Shown one piece after another: positions 26,316-33,500 of a stretch of 33,500 nucleotides of DNA. Origin of the DNA: Symbiodinium natans (taxonomy: Eukaryota; Sar; Dinophyceae; Suessiales; Symbiodiniaceae); contig CAJNDS010000058.1 in assembly GCA_905221605.1 (NCBI GenBank), positions 500,992 through 534,491 of the forward strand, read 5' to 3'. A program made the position numbers and the translations under genes. The notes under the pieces were generated by a model. The model was not told the DNA's origin, made no database searches, and worked only from the letters and a program-made list of their open reading frames with translations. Position 1 is the stretch's first letter, and each line of letters begins with the position of its first letter.

Positions 26316-26411
26316 TCCTGAATAATTGGAATAGGTTTTGGGGGTTATTATATAATTGCAAAGGGACCATGAGGGAATATTATTGGCAATTCTTCCGGCC
26401 CCTATATTAGG
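26316..26411 (+). mobile_element. Dispersed repeat family 2, copy
   Basis: CCTGAATAATTGGAATAGGT, GGGGGTTATTATATAATT, AAAGGGACCATGAGGGAATA, then CCCCTATATTAGG, parallel to 22764. Confidence 0.72.
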
Positions 26412-26570
26412 CTTTAGGGTTAGGGTAGGTCTCGACGAGACAAATCGCTGATTTCTCGTGCGGCTGCGCGTGCGGCCGATCAATAATCAATGCGTCTCAA
26501 TCAATCGACCTACCATACCTGGACCCCTAAACGCAGGGTCCATGGTGGAAGGGTATAGGGTTTAGGGGTT

Positions 26571-26915
26571 AAAACCCTAAATTCGAAACCCGAAACCCCA
26601 AACCCCAAACCCTTATAAAGTTTAGGCGGACGCCAGGTACCTAGCAGGAGTCCGCGGTGATCCTGCCCTGAATCCCTCAACCCTCAACCCTAAACCCTAA
26701 CCCTAAACCCACTGCCCTACTACCTAAATCCTGCGCTGCTCCCATCGCGTTCCTCAGGCTCGGCGGGACGCCATCTCCGTGTCCTTGGCTTCTTCCGGTT
26801 TTGGCCCCCAGCCCTAGACCCCTAAAGCCCCCAAAGCCTTAAACCCTAAACCCCAAACCCTAAACCCTAAACCCTGAACCCTAAACCCTAAACCCTAAAC
26901 CCTAAACCAAAAGCC
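26571..26915 (-). repeat. CCCTAAA arrays
   Basis: 26571-26612, 26680-26712 and 26840-26915. Confidence 0.9.
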
Positions 26916-27097
26916 CTGAACCATGAATCCCTAATCCTCAAGGCCTAAACTCTCAACTGAAGGGTGTGGTGGATCTCGAGGGTTACTGAAGGGTCTGGTG
27001 GATCTGGGGGGTTAGACTCCTGCACCGCCATCCCCCAAAGACCTGAAAACTCTTTTGCAGTATGCTATCATGTCAAATCATGCAATATCTGTACTTA

Positions 27098-27175
27098 TGT
27101 GTATATATATATATATATGCATATGTCTTATATATATGTATATGTATATTTATATATGTCTGTGTGTGTGTTGGT
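27098..27175. repeat. TA/TG-rich microsatellite
   Basis: Alternating AT with TATATG units, ending GTGTGTGTG. Overlapping open frames there are artefacts. Confidence 0.9.
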
Positions 27176-27268
27176 TTATGTTTATTGGTAGATGGCACAT
27201 ACATGTTGAACAACCTAGAAAGCTTCATGCATGTTATGTGTTCTATGCATTTCGGAAATAACAATGGC

Positions 27269-27404
27269 CACATTCTACTGATTGCTTAAGAACCCCCAAA
27301 AAATCTGAAAAAAAAACACTCTTCCTTATAAGGTATTACAGGGATTACTATTTCTATTTTACTCTTTTGGGGGGGGGGGGTTCTTAAGCAAATAGTAGCA
27401 TTTG
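27269..27404. mobile_element. 136-bp inverted-repeat element
   Basis: Left CACATTCTACTGATTGCTTA then AGAACCCCC; right, reversed, CAAATGCTACTATTTGCTTA then AGAACCCCC: at least 27 of 31 inverted matches. Confidence 0.75.
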
Positions 27405-27439
27405 CTTACACAAAACAGGAAATCCTATAAGCGCCAAGT

Positions 27440-27529
27440 CCGTGCAAGGGGACCCCTGCCGAGGTTGGCTCAGCAGAGCTGGCAGCCGGCGGCTTCTCCG
27501 TCTTTGCAGGCTTGATGTTCCTCGGAGCT
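27440..27529 (-). CDS. Possible exon, disordered segment
   Basis: Minus frame APRNIKPAKTEKPPAASSAE then PTSAGVPLHG, low-complexity Lys/Pro/Ala. Acceptor CCCCAAG follows a long CCCTAAA run on that strand. 3' edge uncertain. Confidence 0.35.
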
Positions 27530-27535
27530 CTTGGG

Positions 27536-27662
27536 GTAGGGTTTAGGGTTTAGGGTTTAGGGTTTAGGGTTTAGGGTTTAGGGTTTAGGGTTTAGGGTTT
27601 AGGGTTTAGGGTTTAGGGTTTAGGGTTTAGGGTTTAGGGTTTAGGGTTTAGGGTTTAGGGTA
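27536..27662 (+). repeat. TTTAGGG array, 18 units
   Basis: Uninterrupted perfect heptamers. Confidence 0.97.
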
Positions 27663-27689
27663 GCTTTTAGGATTAGGGCTTGGGGGTAC

Positions 27690-28013
27690 AATAGGGGGTA
27701 CTATGATCACAATTGGGTGGGTGTAAGGTACTTGGAGGGACCCTAAAGTGATTCATGGTTGGGATAGTATTAAGATTCGAAATTGTTATTCCTTATTTGG
27801 TTTAAGTAACCCTTAAACATGTAAAATCTTTCCCAACTATGACAAAGTAAATATGGGACATATCGGGGTAGTAGGGATGTAGTCTAGAACAAAACCCATG
27901 TACAGATACCGCAAACCCTAGGTAAGCCCTGAAACAAAAAGATATCAAAAACAAACAGAGCGTACCACCAGGAGTACCTTCATGTTTCAGTAAACACCAA
28001 GACCACGGATTTA
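27690..28013. other. AT-richer unique DNA with an inverted-repeat element
   Basis: 27753-27842: TCATGGTTGGGATAG against CTTTCCCAACTATGA, with a GTTTAAG/CTTAAAC hairpin inside. No gene. Confidence 0.5.
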
Positions 28014-28256
28014 AACCCTACACCCTAAACCCTAAACCCTGAACTGCCAAAGCCCACCAACGTTTAGGCTCTGGGGTTCCGAGTGCCAGGAGCACAGAAG
28101 GGGGTTTCCGAAATTAGGGCTACCTTATTGGGGCCCTTCTTGTAAGGGGATCCTCCTATCTGGGGGTCGGTATTACAGGTCCATTAGATGTCCCTTATTT
28201 CGTAAACCCCCATAGAGCAACCCTAAACCCTAAACCCGAAACCCTAAACCGAAAAC

Positions 28257-28334
28257 CAATCTGCCAGAGCACATGAATGTGAACGTGCCCACCATGACCA
28301 GGACGGCCGCAATCATGCAAAGGACGGGAGGGTC
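28257..28334 (-). CDS. Possible exon encoding a membrane helix
   Basis: 26 codons, PPVLCMIAAVLVMVGTFTFM then CSG: a clear transmembrane segment. Acceptor CAGCGCAG, donor GTTTTCGG running into TTTAGGG. Confidence 0.45.
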
Positions 28335-31300
28335 CTGCGCTGAGGAACTCGACCGTGGTTGACGGGTTTAAGGTTTAGGGGGTATGGGGTTTGCAGGGTT
28401 TTGGGTTTGTAGGGTTTAGACTTTGTAGGGTTTAGGGCAGCCCTGCACTCGCAAAAGGGAGAAGGTCCAGTTGGGGCCGAATTCTTGGGCAGCTTGTAAA
28501 GGTTTCTACGGGTTTTGAGGGGGATCAGGAATACAGAAACTCGCATGCCCAACCCATGCACGGAAAGAGATCCTCAGGGTAAAGAGATTTTTGGAAGGGT
28601 TTTGGGCTTAGGGCTTAGAGATTAGGGTTTCGGGTTTTGGGCCTTGGGCTTGGAGATTTAGGGTTTGGGGCCTGTGGTTTAGGGAGCCTTCGGCAAATTG
28701 AGCTCGGATTCGCCCACTCGGCCCTCCAGGGGTGTTGATTTTCCAGACCCAAGAGTAACCAAGCAAATAAAAGCATACCCTGTTTGGTTTAAAAGGGGCT
28801 TCTAAGGGAACCTAGACACACATGAGGGCCTACTTTGGGTCCTACTCTCTTTTGCGGGGCAGTGGCTGCAGGTGGGGAGCTGTGAGAATCGGAAGGCTTA
28901 GCTAGAGTCGGGGATTCGGGCCCTGAAAGGTCCTAAACCCTAAACCCTAAACCCTAAACCCTAAACCCTAAACCCTAAACCCTAAACCCTAAACCCTGAG
29001 CTCCACCCTCCCCCCAAAAAACAACAGAACCCCCAGAATTCCCACAAAACCAACACCGCTCTCGCTTGCGCAGTAGCCAGCAGTCTCCCACGAAGAAGAC
29101 TAATGCCTTGGTGTTGGGCTCTAGTTTAGGGTTTAGGGCTAGGGTTTAGGGTTTAGGGTTTAGGGTTTAGGGTTTAGGGTTTAGGGTTTAGGGTTTAGGG
29201 TTTAGGGTTTAGGGTTTAGGGTTTAGGGTTTAGGGTTTAGGTGTTTAGGGGTTTAGGGTTTAGGGTTTAGGGTTTAGGGTTTAGGGTTTAGGGTTTAGGG
29301 TTTAGGGTTTAGGGTTTAGGGTTTAGGGTTTTGGGTTTTAGGGTTTAGGGTTTAGGGTTTAGGGTGTAGGGTTTAGGGGTTTTAGGGTTTAAGGTTTAGG
29401 GTTTTGGGCTAGGGTTTAGGGTTGGCGGCACCAGGGCCTGGTTCAGAGTTTTAGGGATTTTTGGGCTTGCTTGGGGTCTGCTTCGGGTTTGAGGGCCAAT
29501 TTTAGATTCGTTGAGGGTTTTAGGGCGGCTTTCTTAGGGTTAGTTTGAGGGCTTTGGGGCTTGTTTTGTGGCTTTCGGGCTTCAGGGTTTTAGGGATTCC
29601 GGGTCCCTAAACCTTAAACCCTAAACCCTAAACCATTGCCCATTTAGGGCTTTAGGTACTTTAGCCTTTAGGACGCCCAAATGCCGCCACGCTGCCAAGG
29701 AGGCACACCTGGGCTGGTGGGCTGACAGGGTGGAGGTGCTTTCTTCAGGGTGTGCGGTTTAGGGTATAGGGTTTAGGGTTTAGGGCTTGGGGTTTAGGTC
29801 CCCTGACTCCCCTACAACCCTCTGAGCCTTTTGTCCCATTGCACCCTAGCCCGAATCCCGAAGCCCACAGACCTGCGGACCTGCTGCCGGGACAGCCATT
29901 AAGAACGGTTCAGGGTCTTTAGGGTTTGAGGGTCTAGAGGTTTCCGACTACAAGGTCTTGGGTCCATAGGGTTTAATTAGGGCTGGGGTGTATAGTGCTT
30001 AGGGTCTAGAGGGTTTAGAGTCTAAGCTGTAGAGTGTATAGTGGGGTGTGGGGGTAGTATGAAACCTAAACCTGAATCTGGCCAAGCCACTTCCCCATGA
30101 GCTTCACCACCGAGTTGAGCTTCTTGACCTTGGTAGCCCTAAACCCTAAACCCTAAACCCTAAAACGTAAACCGTAAACCCTGAACCTTAGAGCCTAAAC
30201 CCTAAACCCTAAACCCTAAACCCTAAACCCTAAACCCTAAACCCTAAACCCTAAACCCTAAACCCTAAACCCTAAACCCTAAACCCTAAACCCTAACCCT
30301 AAACCCTAAACCCTAAACCCTAAACCCTAAGCCCCAAAACAAACGGCTAACGGGTACCACTGTGCCACCCGGTGGCAACAAGGCCGGAGAGCCAAGAGTG
30401 CGACATGCTGAGGAAGAGGGCAACAACCTTGGCATTCCCCAGGGTTTAGGGTTTAGGGTTTAGGGTTTAGGGTTTAGGGTTTAGGGTTTAGGGTTTAGGG
30501 TTTGGGGTCTACAGGAGCAACCTCAGAATCACCCTAAACCCTAAACCCGAAAGCCTAAACCTTTCATTTTTGAATCAGGGCCCAACCCCCCCCCCCCCCA
30601 AAAAAAAAAAAAAAAAAAAATCAAAATAAATAAAATAAACAGTCCGAGGAGTTTGGCCCTTCAACACCTGGAAGTTGGACCAGCTTTGAAGGCCCGTTGA
30701 TAGGGTTTAAGGTTAAGGGTTTAGGGTTTAGGGCTTAGGCTTAGGGTTTAGGGTTTAGGGTTTAAGGTTTAGGGTTTAGGGCTTAGGGCTTAGGGTTTAG
30801 GGTTTAGGGTTTGGGGCTTACGACACCGAAGCTTCCCCAGCGACCTAGGAAATGATCGTCCTCCTTGCTTGCCTCAAGGCTTCTAAGGCTTGAGAATTTA
30901 GGGTTTAGGGTTTAGGGTTTAGGGTTTGCGGTTCAGGGTTTAGGGTTTAGGGTTTAGGGTTTAGGGTTTAGGGTTTAGGGTTTAAGAGTGCCCAGCAAGT
31001 GCAAACGCACAGAAACGGCAACCTTTTTGATGTTGAAAGGACCGTCTGGCCTTGAGGTTTACAGCTTGCAGGCTCCCCTAACCAGATAACACCGCACACG
31101 CTCTCTGCTTTGAGGTCTGCTGAGCGACCCTGAGGGGGCTGGGGGGGAAGAGGTGCGGGAGGCTTTCGGCTCTCACTTTCGGGCTGTAAAGGCTTTAGGA
31201 CTTCAGGTTCAGGGCTGCGGGATTTACGGCCAAGGCCTTCAGGCGTTGGGGCCTAGCGCAACTCTTCAAACCCTGAACCCTGAACCCTAGACCCTAAACC

Positions 31301-32975
31301 CTAAACCCTAAACCCTAAAACCTAAACCCTAAACCCTAAACCCTAAACCCTAGACCCTAAACCCTAAACCCTAAACCCTAAACCCTAAACCTTAACCCTA
31401 TGCACAACACAAACCGGAAGCTGCTTTCCTGTTTGCAAGGGGAGGTAGCTGCGGCCCAGGTCCAGTTACGGAAGAAGCCGCCGCAGAAGTTCATGTTCTT
31501 TCCCTGCAGATGCGTTAGGGTTTCGGGGTTTAGGATTTAGGGGTTTAGGGTTTAGGGTTTAGAGCCGCAGAAGTTCATGTTCTTTCCCTGTAGGTGCGCA
31601 GAAGGGTGTAGGGTTTAGGGTTTAGGGGTTTGGGGTTTAGAAGACTTTGGGTTTGGGTTTTGGGGTTCAAGGCTTCGCACTTGGGATCTGTATACGTTCA
31701 GGCTCTTGCTCTTGTTGAGTCTTGCCAAAGTCCAGAATCAAACGCAGGCCTAGTCCTAAACCGCCTAAATATCCTAAACTCCGGGTGCTAAAGGGCTTGG
31801 GTTTCGGGCTTCGGGTTTAGGGTTTGGGGTTTGTGGTTTAGGACCCATCTTCCAAGTGCGATGAAAACCCTCCAACTCCCTGCCTCTGCCCTCCCCCCCC
31901 CCCTCCCCCCCCCCTTCGAAACTTGAGACTCTAGAATCTTCAAAATGTCCAGGGTTTAGGTGTAGGGCTTAGGGTTGAGGGTTTTAGGGTTTATAGGGGG
32001 TAGGAAACCGAGACTATGAGTACCCTAAGCCACTAAACCCTCAATACCCTCATCCCCAGAACCATCAAGGTTCAATCATTTCCGGGCTCTTGGGAGACAG
32101 GTGGAGGGTTTAGGGAATTCAAGGCGAAAAAGGCAAGCATGCTGCAGCTGCCAGCGGCTGCCCCACATAGTCCATGAATAAGTGAAAGGCCATGATCAGC
32201 CGGACGAGGTTGGCTTGGGTCACGCTTCGTAGTATTTCGGCCTCTCTCTCAGGCGACTCCATCAGGCACCAGACCCTGACTCTGACTCCGGCTCTTGCTC
32301 CAAGCAGACGAGTATAAAGCTCGTCGGCCTTTCGAGCAAGCACGTGTCCATCCTTCACCAGCTTCAAGAACTAATCTCGCACTATGTAGGGTCTGAGGGT
32401 ATGTAGAGTATTTGGGGTTTAGGGTGCTTGGGGTATTTAGGGTTTAGGGTTTAGGGGTATCTAGGGTTTAGGGTATAGGCTATGTAAGGTTTAGGGCATT
32501 GGGCATTTTGGAAGTCTCTAAACACTAAGCCGCAACCCCAGACCTGCACCCACAAGCTCTTCAACCTGATTCGGGTTTAGGGTTTAGGGTTTAGGGTTTG
32601 GGGTTTGGGGTTTAGGGTTTAGGGTTTAGGGTTTAGGGTTTAGGGTTTAGGGTTTAGGATTCTGGCAAGGATCTTGTCTGGGGTTGGGTTGGGCTGAGAG
32701 GTGCCGTCCTCGAAAATCCTCAAAAGAACCCTAAACCCAAACCCGAAATGCTGAACCCTGAACCCCACACCCTAAACCCCTAAACCCCTAAACCCCTAAA
32801 CCCCTAAACCCCTAAAACCCCCTAAAACCCCCTAAAACCCCCTAAAACCCCCTAAAACCCCCTAAAACCCCCTAAAACCCCCTAAAACCCCCTAAAACCC
32901 CTAAGCCCTAACCTCCCAGAGCCCTCAACAAAAACCCTAAATGGCCCCATCCGTGTGTTCCGGCAAGGTGCGGAG
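28257..32975 (-). CDS. Cluster of unassigned minus-strand exon-like islands, perhaps one gene
   Basis: At least nine islands on the same strand read like folded or linker protein and have usable splice sites: 32975-32940 (AQLRTLPEHTDGAI), 32724-32661, 32565-32526, 32370-32119, 31503-31415, 31252-31100, 30882-30822, 30427-30358, 30128-30072, 29120-29057 and 28334-28257. I could not phase them into one chain or recognise a family, so unity is inferred only from strand and proximity. One island has a strong membrane helix. Confidence 0.3.
28752..28846 (+). repeat. Dispersed repeat family 1, copy D
   Basis: AGAGTAACCAAGCAAATAAA, TGTTTGGTTTAAAAGGGGCT, GAGGGCCTACTTTGGGTCCT. The ends AGAGTA and TACTCT are inverted. 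Confidence 0.75.
28931..28997 (-). repeat. CCCTAAA array
   Basis: Nine perfect units. Confidence 0.96.
29057..29120 (-). CDS. Possible exon of the 28-33 kb cluster
   Basis: Minus frame PNTKALVFFVGDCWLLRKRE and R, acceptor CTAAACTAG emerging from a CCCTAAA run, donor GTGTTGG. Confidence 0.42.
29124..29417 (+). repeat. TTTAGGG array, ~40 units
   Basis: Longest uniform array of the window, degenerate after 29320. Confidence 0.97.
29418..30071. other. Degenerate TTTAGGG-like DNA and unique islands
   Basis: 29670-29745 is open on plus (KCRHAAKEAHLGWWADRVEV) and minus; 29752-29790 is a short TTTAGGG run. No firm gene. Confidence 0.4.
30072..30128 (-). CDS. Possible exon with a telomere-unit donor
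   Basis: 19 codons, VKKLNSVVKLMGKWLGQIQ. Acceptor CTACCAAG; the donor is CAG/GTTTAGG, so the first intron bases are a telomere repeat. Confidence 0.45.
30136..30331 (-). repeat. CCCTAAA array, ~27 units
   Basis: Begins with a few CGTAAAC variants, then perfect. Confidence 0.96.
30358..30427 (-). CDS. Possible exon, hydrophobic
   Basis: Minus frame VVALFLSMSHSWLSGLVATG and WHS, acceptor TGCCAAG, donor GTACCC. Confidence 0.4.
30442..30510 (+). repeat. TTTAGGG array
   Basis: Nine perfect units. Confidence 0.96.
30586..30620. repeat. Poly-C to poly-A junction
   Basis: About 13 C directly followed by about 21 A. Confidence 0.95.
30700..30984 (+). repeat. TTTAGGG arrays
   Basis: 30700-30815 and 30896-30984, with an exon-like island between. 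Confidence 0.94.
30822..30882 (-). CDS. Possible exon of the 28-33 kb cluster
   Basis: Minus frame SLEASKEDDHFLGRWGSFGV ending at an excellent donor GTAAGC; acceptor GCCTTAG. Confidence 0.45.
31100..31252 (-). CDS. Possible exon, Pro/Ser-rich linker, 51 codons
   Basis: Begins APTPEGLGRKSRSPEPEVLK after acceptor GCGCTAG, has PPAPLPPQPPQG in the middle and ends SADLKAES at donor GTGTGC, phase 0 at both ends. Confidence 0.4.
31269..31402 (-). repeat. CCCTAAA array, ~19 units
   Basis: Starts with CCCTGAA and CCCTAGA variants. Confidence 0.95.
31415..31503 (-). CDS. Possible exon whose 5' end is duplicated
   Basis: Minus frame GKNMNFCGGFFRNWTWAAAT then SPCKQESSF, acceptor ATCTGCAG, donor GTTTGT. 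Acceptor plus first 25 exon bases recur at 31563-31598. Confidence 0.45.
31480..31598. repeat. 35-bp exon-start duplication around TTTAGGG repeats
   Basis: 31480-31514 and 31563-31598 share GCCGCAGAAGTTCATGTTCT and the following TTCCCTG; 31515-31562 between them is TTTAGGG-type. Confidence 0.9.
32119..32370 (-). CDS. Exon-like ORF of the 28-33 kb cluster, ~83 codons
   Basis: Longest open island outside the RCC1-like gene. It starts FLKLVKDGHVLARKADELYT after acceptor GAGATTAG and continues with RVWCLMESPEREAEILRSVT and NLVRLIMAFHLFMDYVGQPL, to a TGA at 32119-32121 beside GAATTCCCTAAACCC. Mixed helical, hydrophobic near the end. It has no ATG start, so it is an internal exon or a fragment. 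Family not recognised. Confidence 0.5.
   Translation of the reverse strand, partial: FLKLVKDGHVLARKADELYTRLLGARAGVRVRVWCLMESPEREAEILRSVTQANLVRLIMAFHLFMDYVGQPLAAAACLPFSP
32395..32660 (+). repeat. TTTAGGG-type arrays
   Basis: 32395-32490 degenerate, 32572-32660 about 12 good units. Confidence 0.92.
32526..32565 (-). CDS. Possible short exon of the 28-33 kb cluster
   Basis: Minus frame VEELVGAGLGLRL, acceptor CGAATCAG, donor GTGTTTAG. Confidence 0.3.
32661..32724 (-). CDS. Possible exon of the 28-33 kb cluster
   Basis: Minus frame IFEDGTSQPNPTPDKILARI, between a TTTAGGG array (left) and CCCTAAA array (right). Confidence 0.35.
32726..32930 (-). repeat. CCCCTAAA then CCCCCTAAAA array
   Basis: Five 8-mers then eight or nine 10-mers CCCCCTAAAA, a homogenised long variant. 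Confidence 0.95.
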
Positions 32976-32979
32976 CTGG

Positions 32980-33500
32980 GCCCTGAACCCTAAACCCTAA
33001 ACCCTAAACCCTAAACCCTAAACCCTAACCCCTAAACCCTAAACCCTAAACCCAAAGTAACCCCTAAACCCCTAAACCCCAAACCCCAAACCCTAAACCC
33101 CCTAAACCCCCTAAACCCCCTAAACCCCTAAACCCGTAAACCCCTAACCCCAAAACCCCTAAACCCCAAAACCCCTAAGCCCCAAACCCCCGAACCCCCA
33201 AACCGCCAAACCCCCCAAACCGCCAAACCCCCTAACCCCCCAAAACCCCCAAACCCCCAAACCCTAAACCCCTAAACCCTAAACCCCCAAACCCCACCCC
33301 CAAACCTAAACCCCAACCTAAACGCCCAAAACCCTACCCCTAACCTAAACCCTAACCCCCCACAGACCCCCAAACCCCAAAACACCCAAACCCCCAACCC
33401 CCAACCCAAACCCCAAACCCTAAACCCCAAAACCCTGACCCCTAAACCCTAAACCCGAAACCCCCAACACCCCCAAACCCCAAAACCCCAAAACCCATAA
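32980..33500 (-). repeat. Degenerate CCCTAAA field to window end
   Basis: About 10 perfect units, then C-expanded variants (CCCCAAA, CCCCCAAA, CCCCTAAA) resembling 3668-4572. Confidence 0.94.

Noticed and set aside
27055-27289. Several overlapping frames around 27.06-27.29 kb
   Set aside because: Created by the TA/TG microsatellite; residues are mostly Ile, Tyr and Val on every frame.
1-33500. Real chromosome end (telomere)
   Set aside because: Arrays are short, in both orientations and interleaved with genes; none is terminal. They are interstitial repeats.
1-33500. Concatenated telomere-capped minichromosomes
   Set aside because: CCCTAAA-island-TTTAGGG units look like capped fragments, but the exons continue across units in the right order and phase, which fits introns better.
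1-33500. CRISPR array
   Set aside because: Repeats are 7-10 bp tandem telomere variants without spacers.

Overview
The window looks like nuclear DNA of a dinoflagellate, close in style to Symbiodinium-type genomes. Four things point there: about 90 dispersed blocks of the plant/alveolate telomere heptamer TTTAGGG in both orientations; GC-rich exon-sized islands between those blocks; inferred introns with GT, GC and GA donors; and a gene for a ubiquitin-like plus RCC1-like-repeat protein of a kind I associate with dinoflagellates. I see no bacterial signal, rRNA, tRNA or CRISPR.

Three genes can be named, all on the minus strand. (1) A KDEL receptor (ERD2, ER-retrieval receptor) in at least eight small exons from 8292 down to 135. 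Joined by hand, the exons follow the animal and plant family almost residue for residue from the second half of TM1 to TM6; both ends lie outside what I could find. (2) A 2-oxoglutarate/Fe(II) dioxygenase domain of prolyl-hydroxylase (leprecan-like) type in five exons from 23029 to 17145, holding the HxD, the distal His and the 2OG-binding Arg. (3) An almost intronless gene (20408-18973, 440 aa) for a ubiquitin-like domain plus nine RCC1-like repeats, lying inside a 3.5-kb intron of gene 2 on the same strand.

Layout: 1-8.3 kb KDEL receptor, with an unidentified two-exon gene at 7.06-6.64 kb inside one of its introns; 8.3-17 kb mostly arrays plus isolated exon-like islands; 17.1-23.0 kb dioxygenase with the nested RCC1-like gene; 23-28 kb arrays, palindromic elements and few exon-like pieces; 28.2-33.0 kb a cluster of unassigned minus-strand exon-like islands; 33.0-33.5 kb degenerate CCCTAAA DNA.

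Main observation: exons sit in islands that usually have CCCTAAA on the left and TTTAGGG on the right. Read along the gene, introns therefore tend to begin near TTTAGGG arrays and end near CCCTAAA arrays. These are complementary and could pair, and the repeat itself sometimes supplies the splice dinucleotides. Around this lie several families of short palindromic, introner-like or MITE-like elements. All exon calls were made by eye from translated motifs and alignment length; the unassigned islands are much less certain, because GC-rich islands are often open in several frames.
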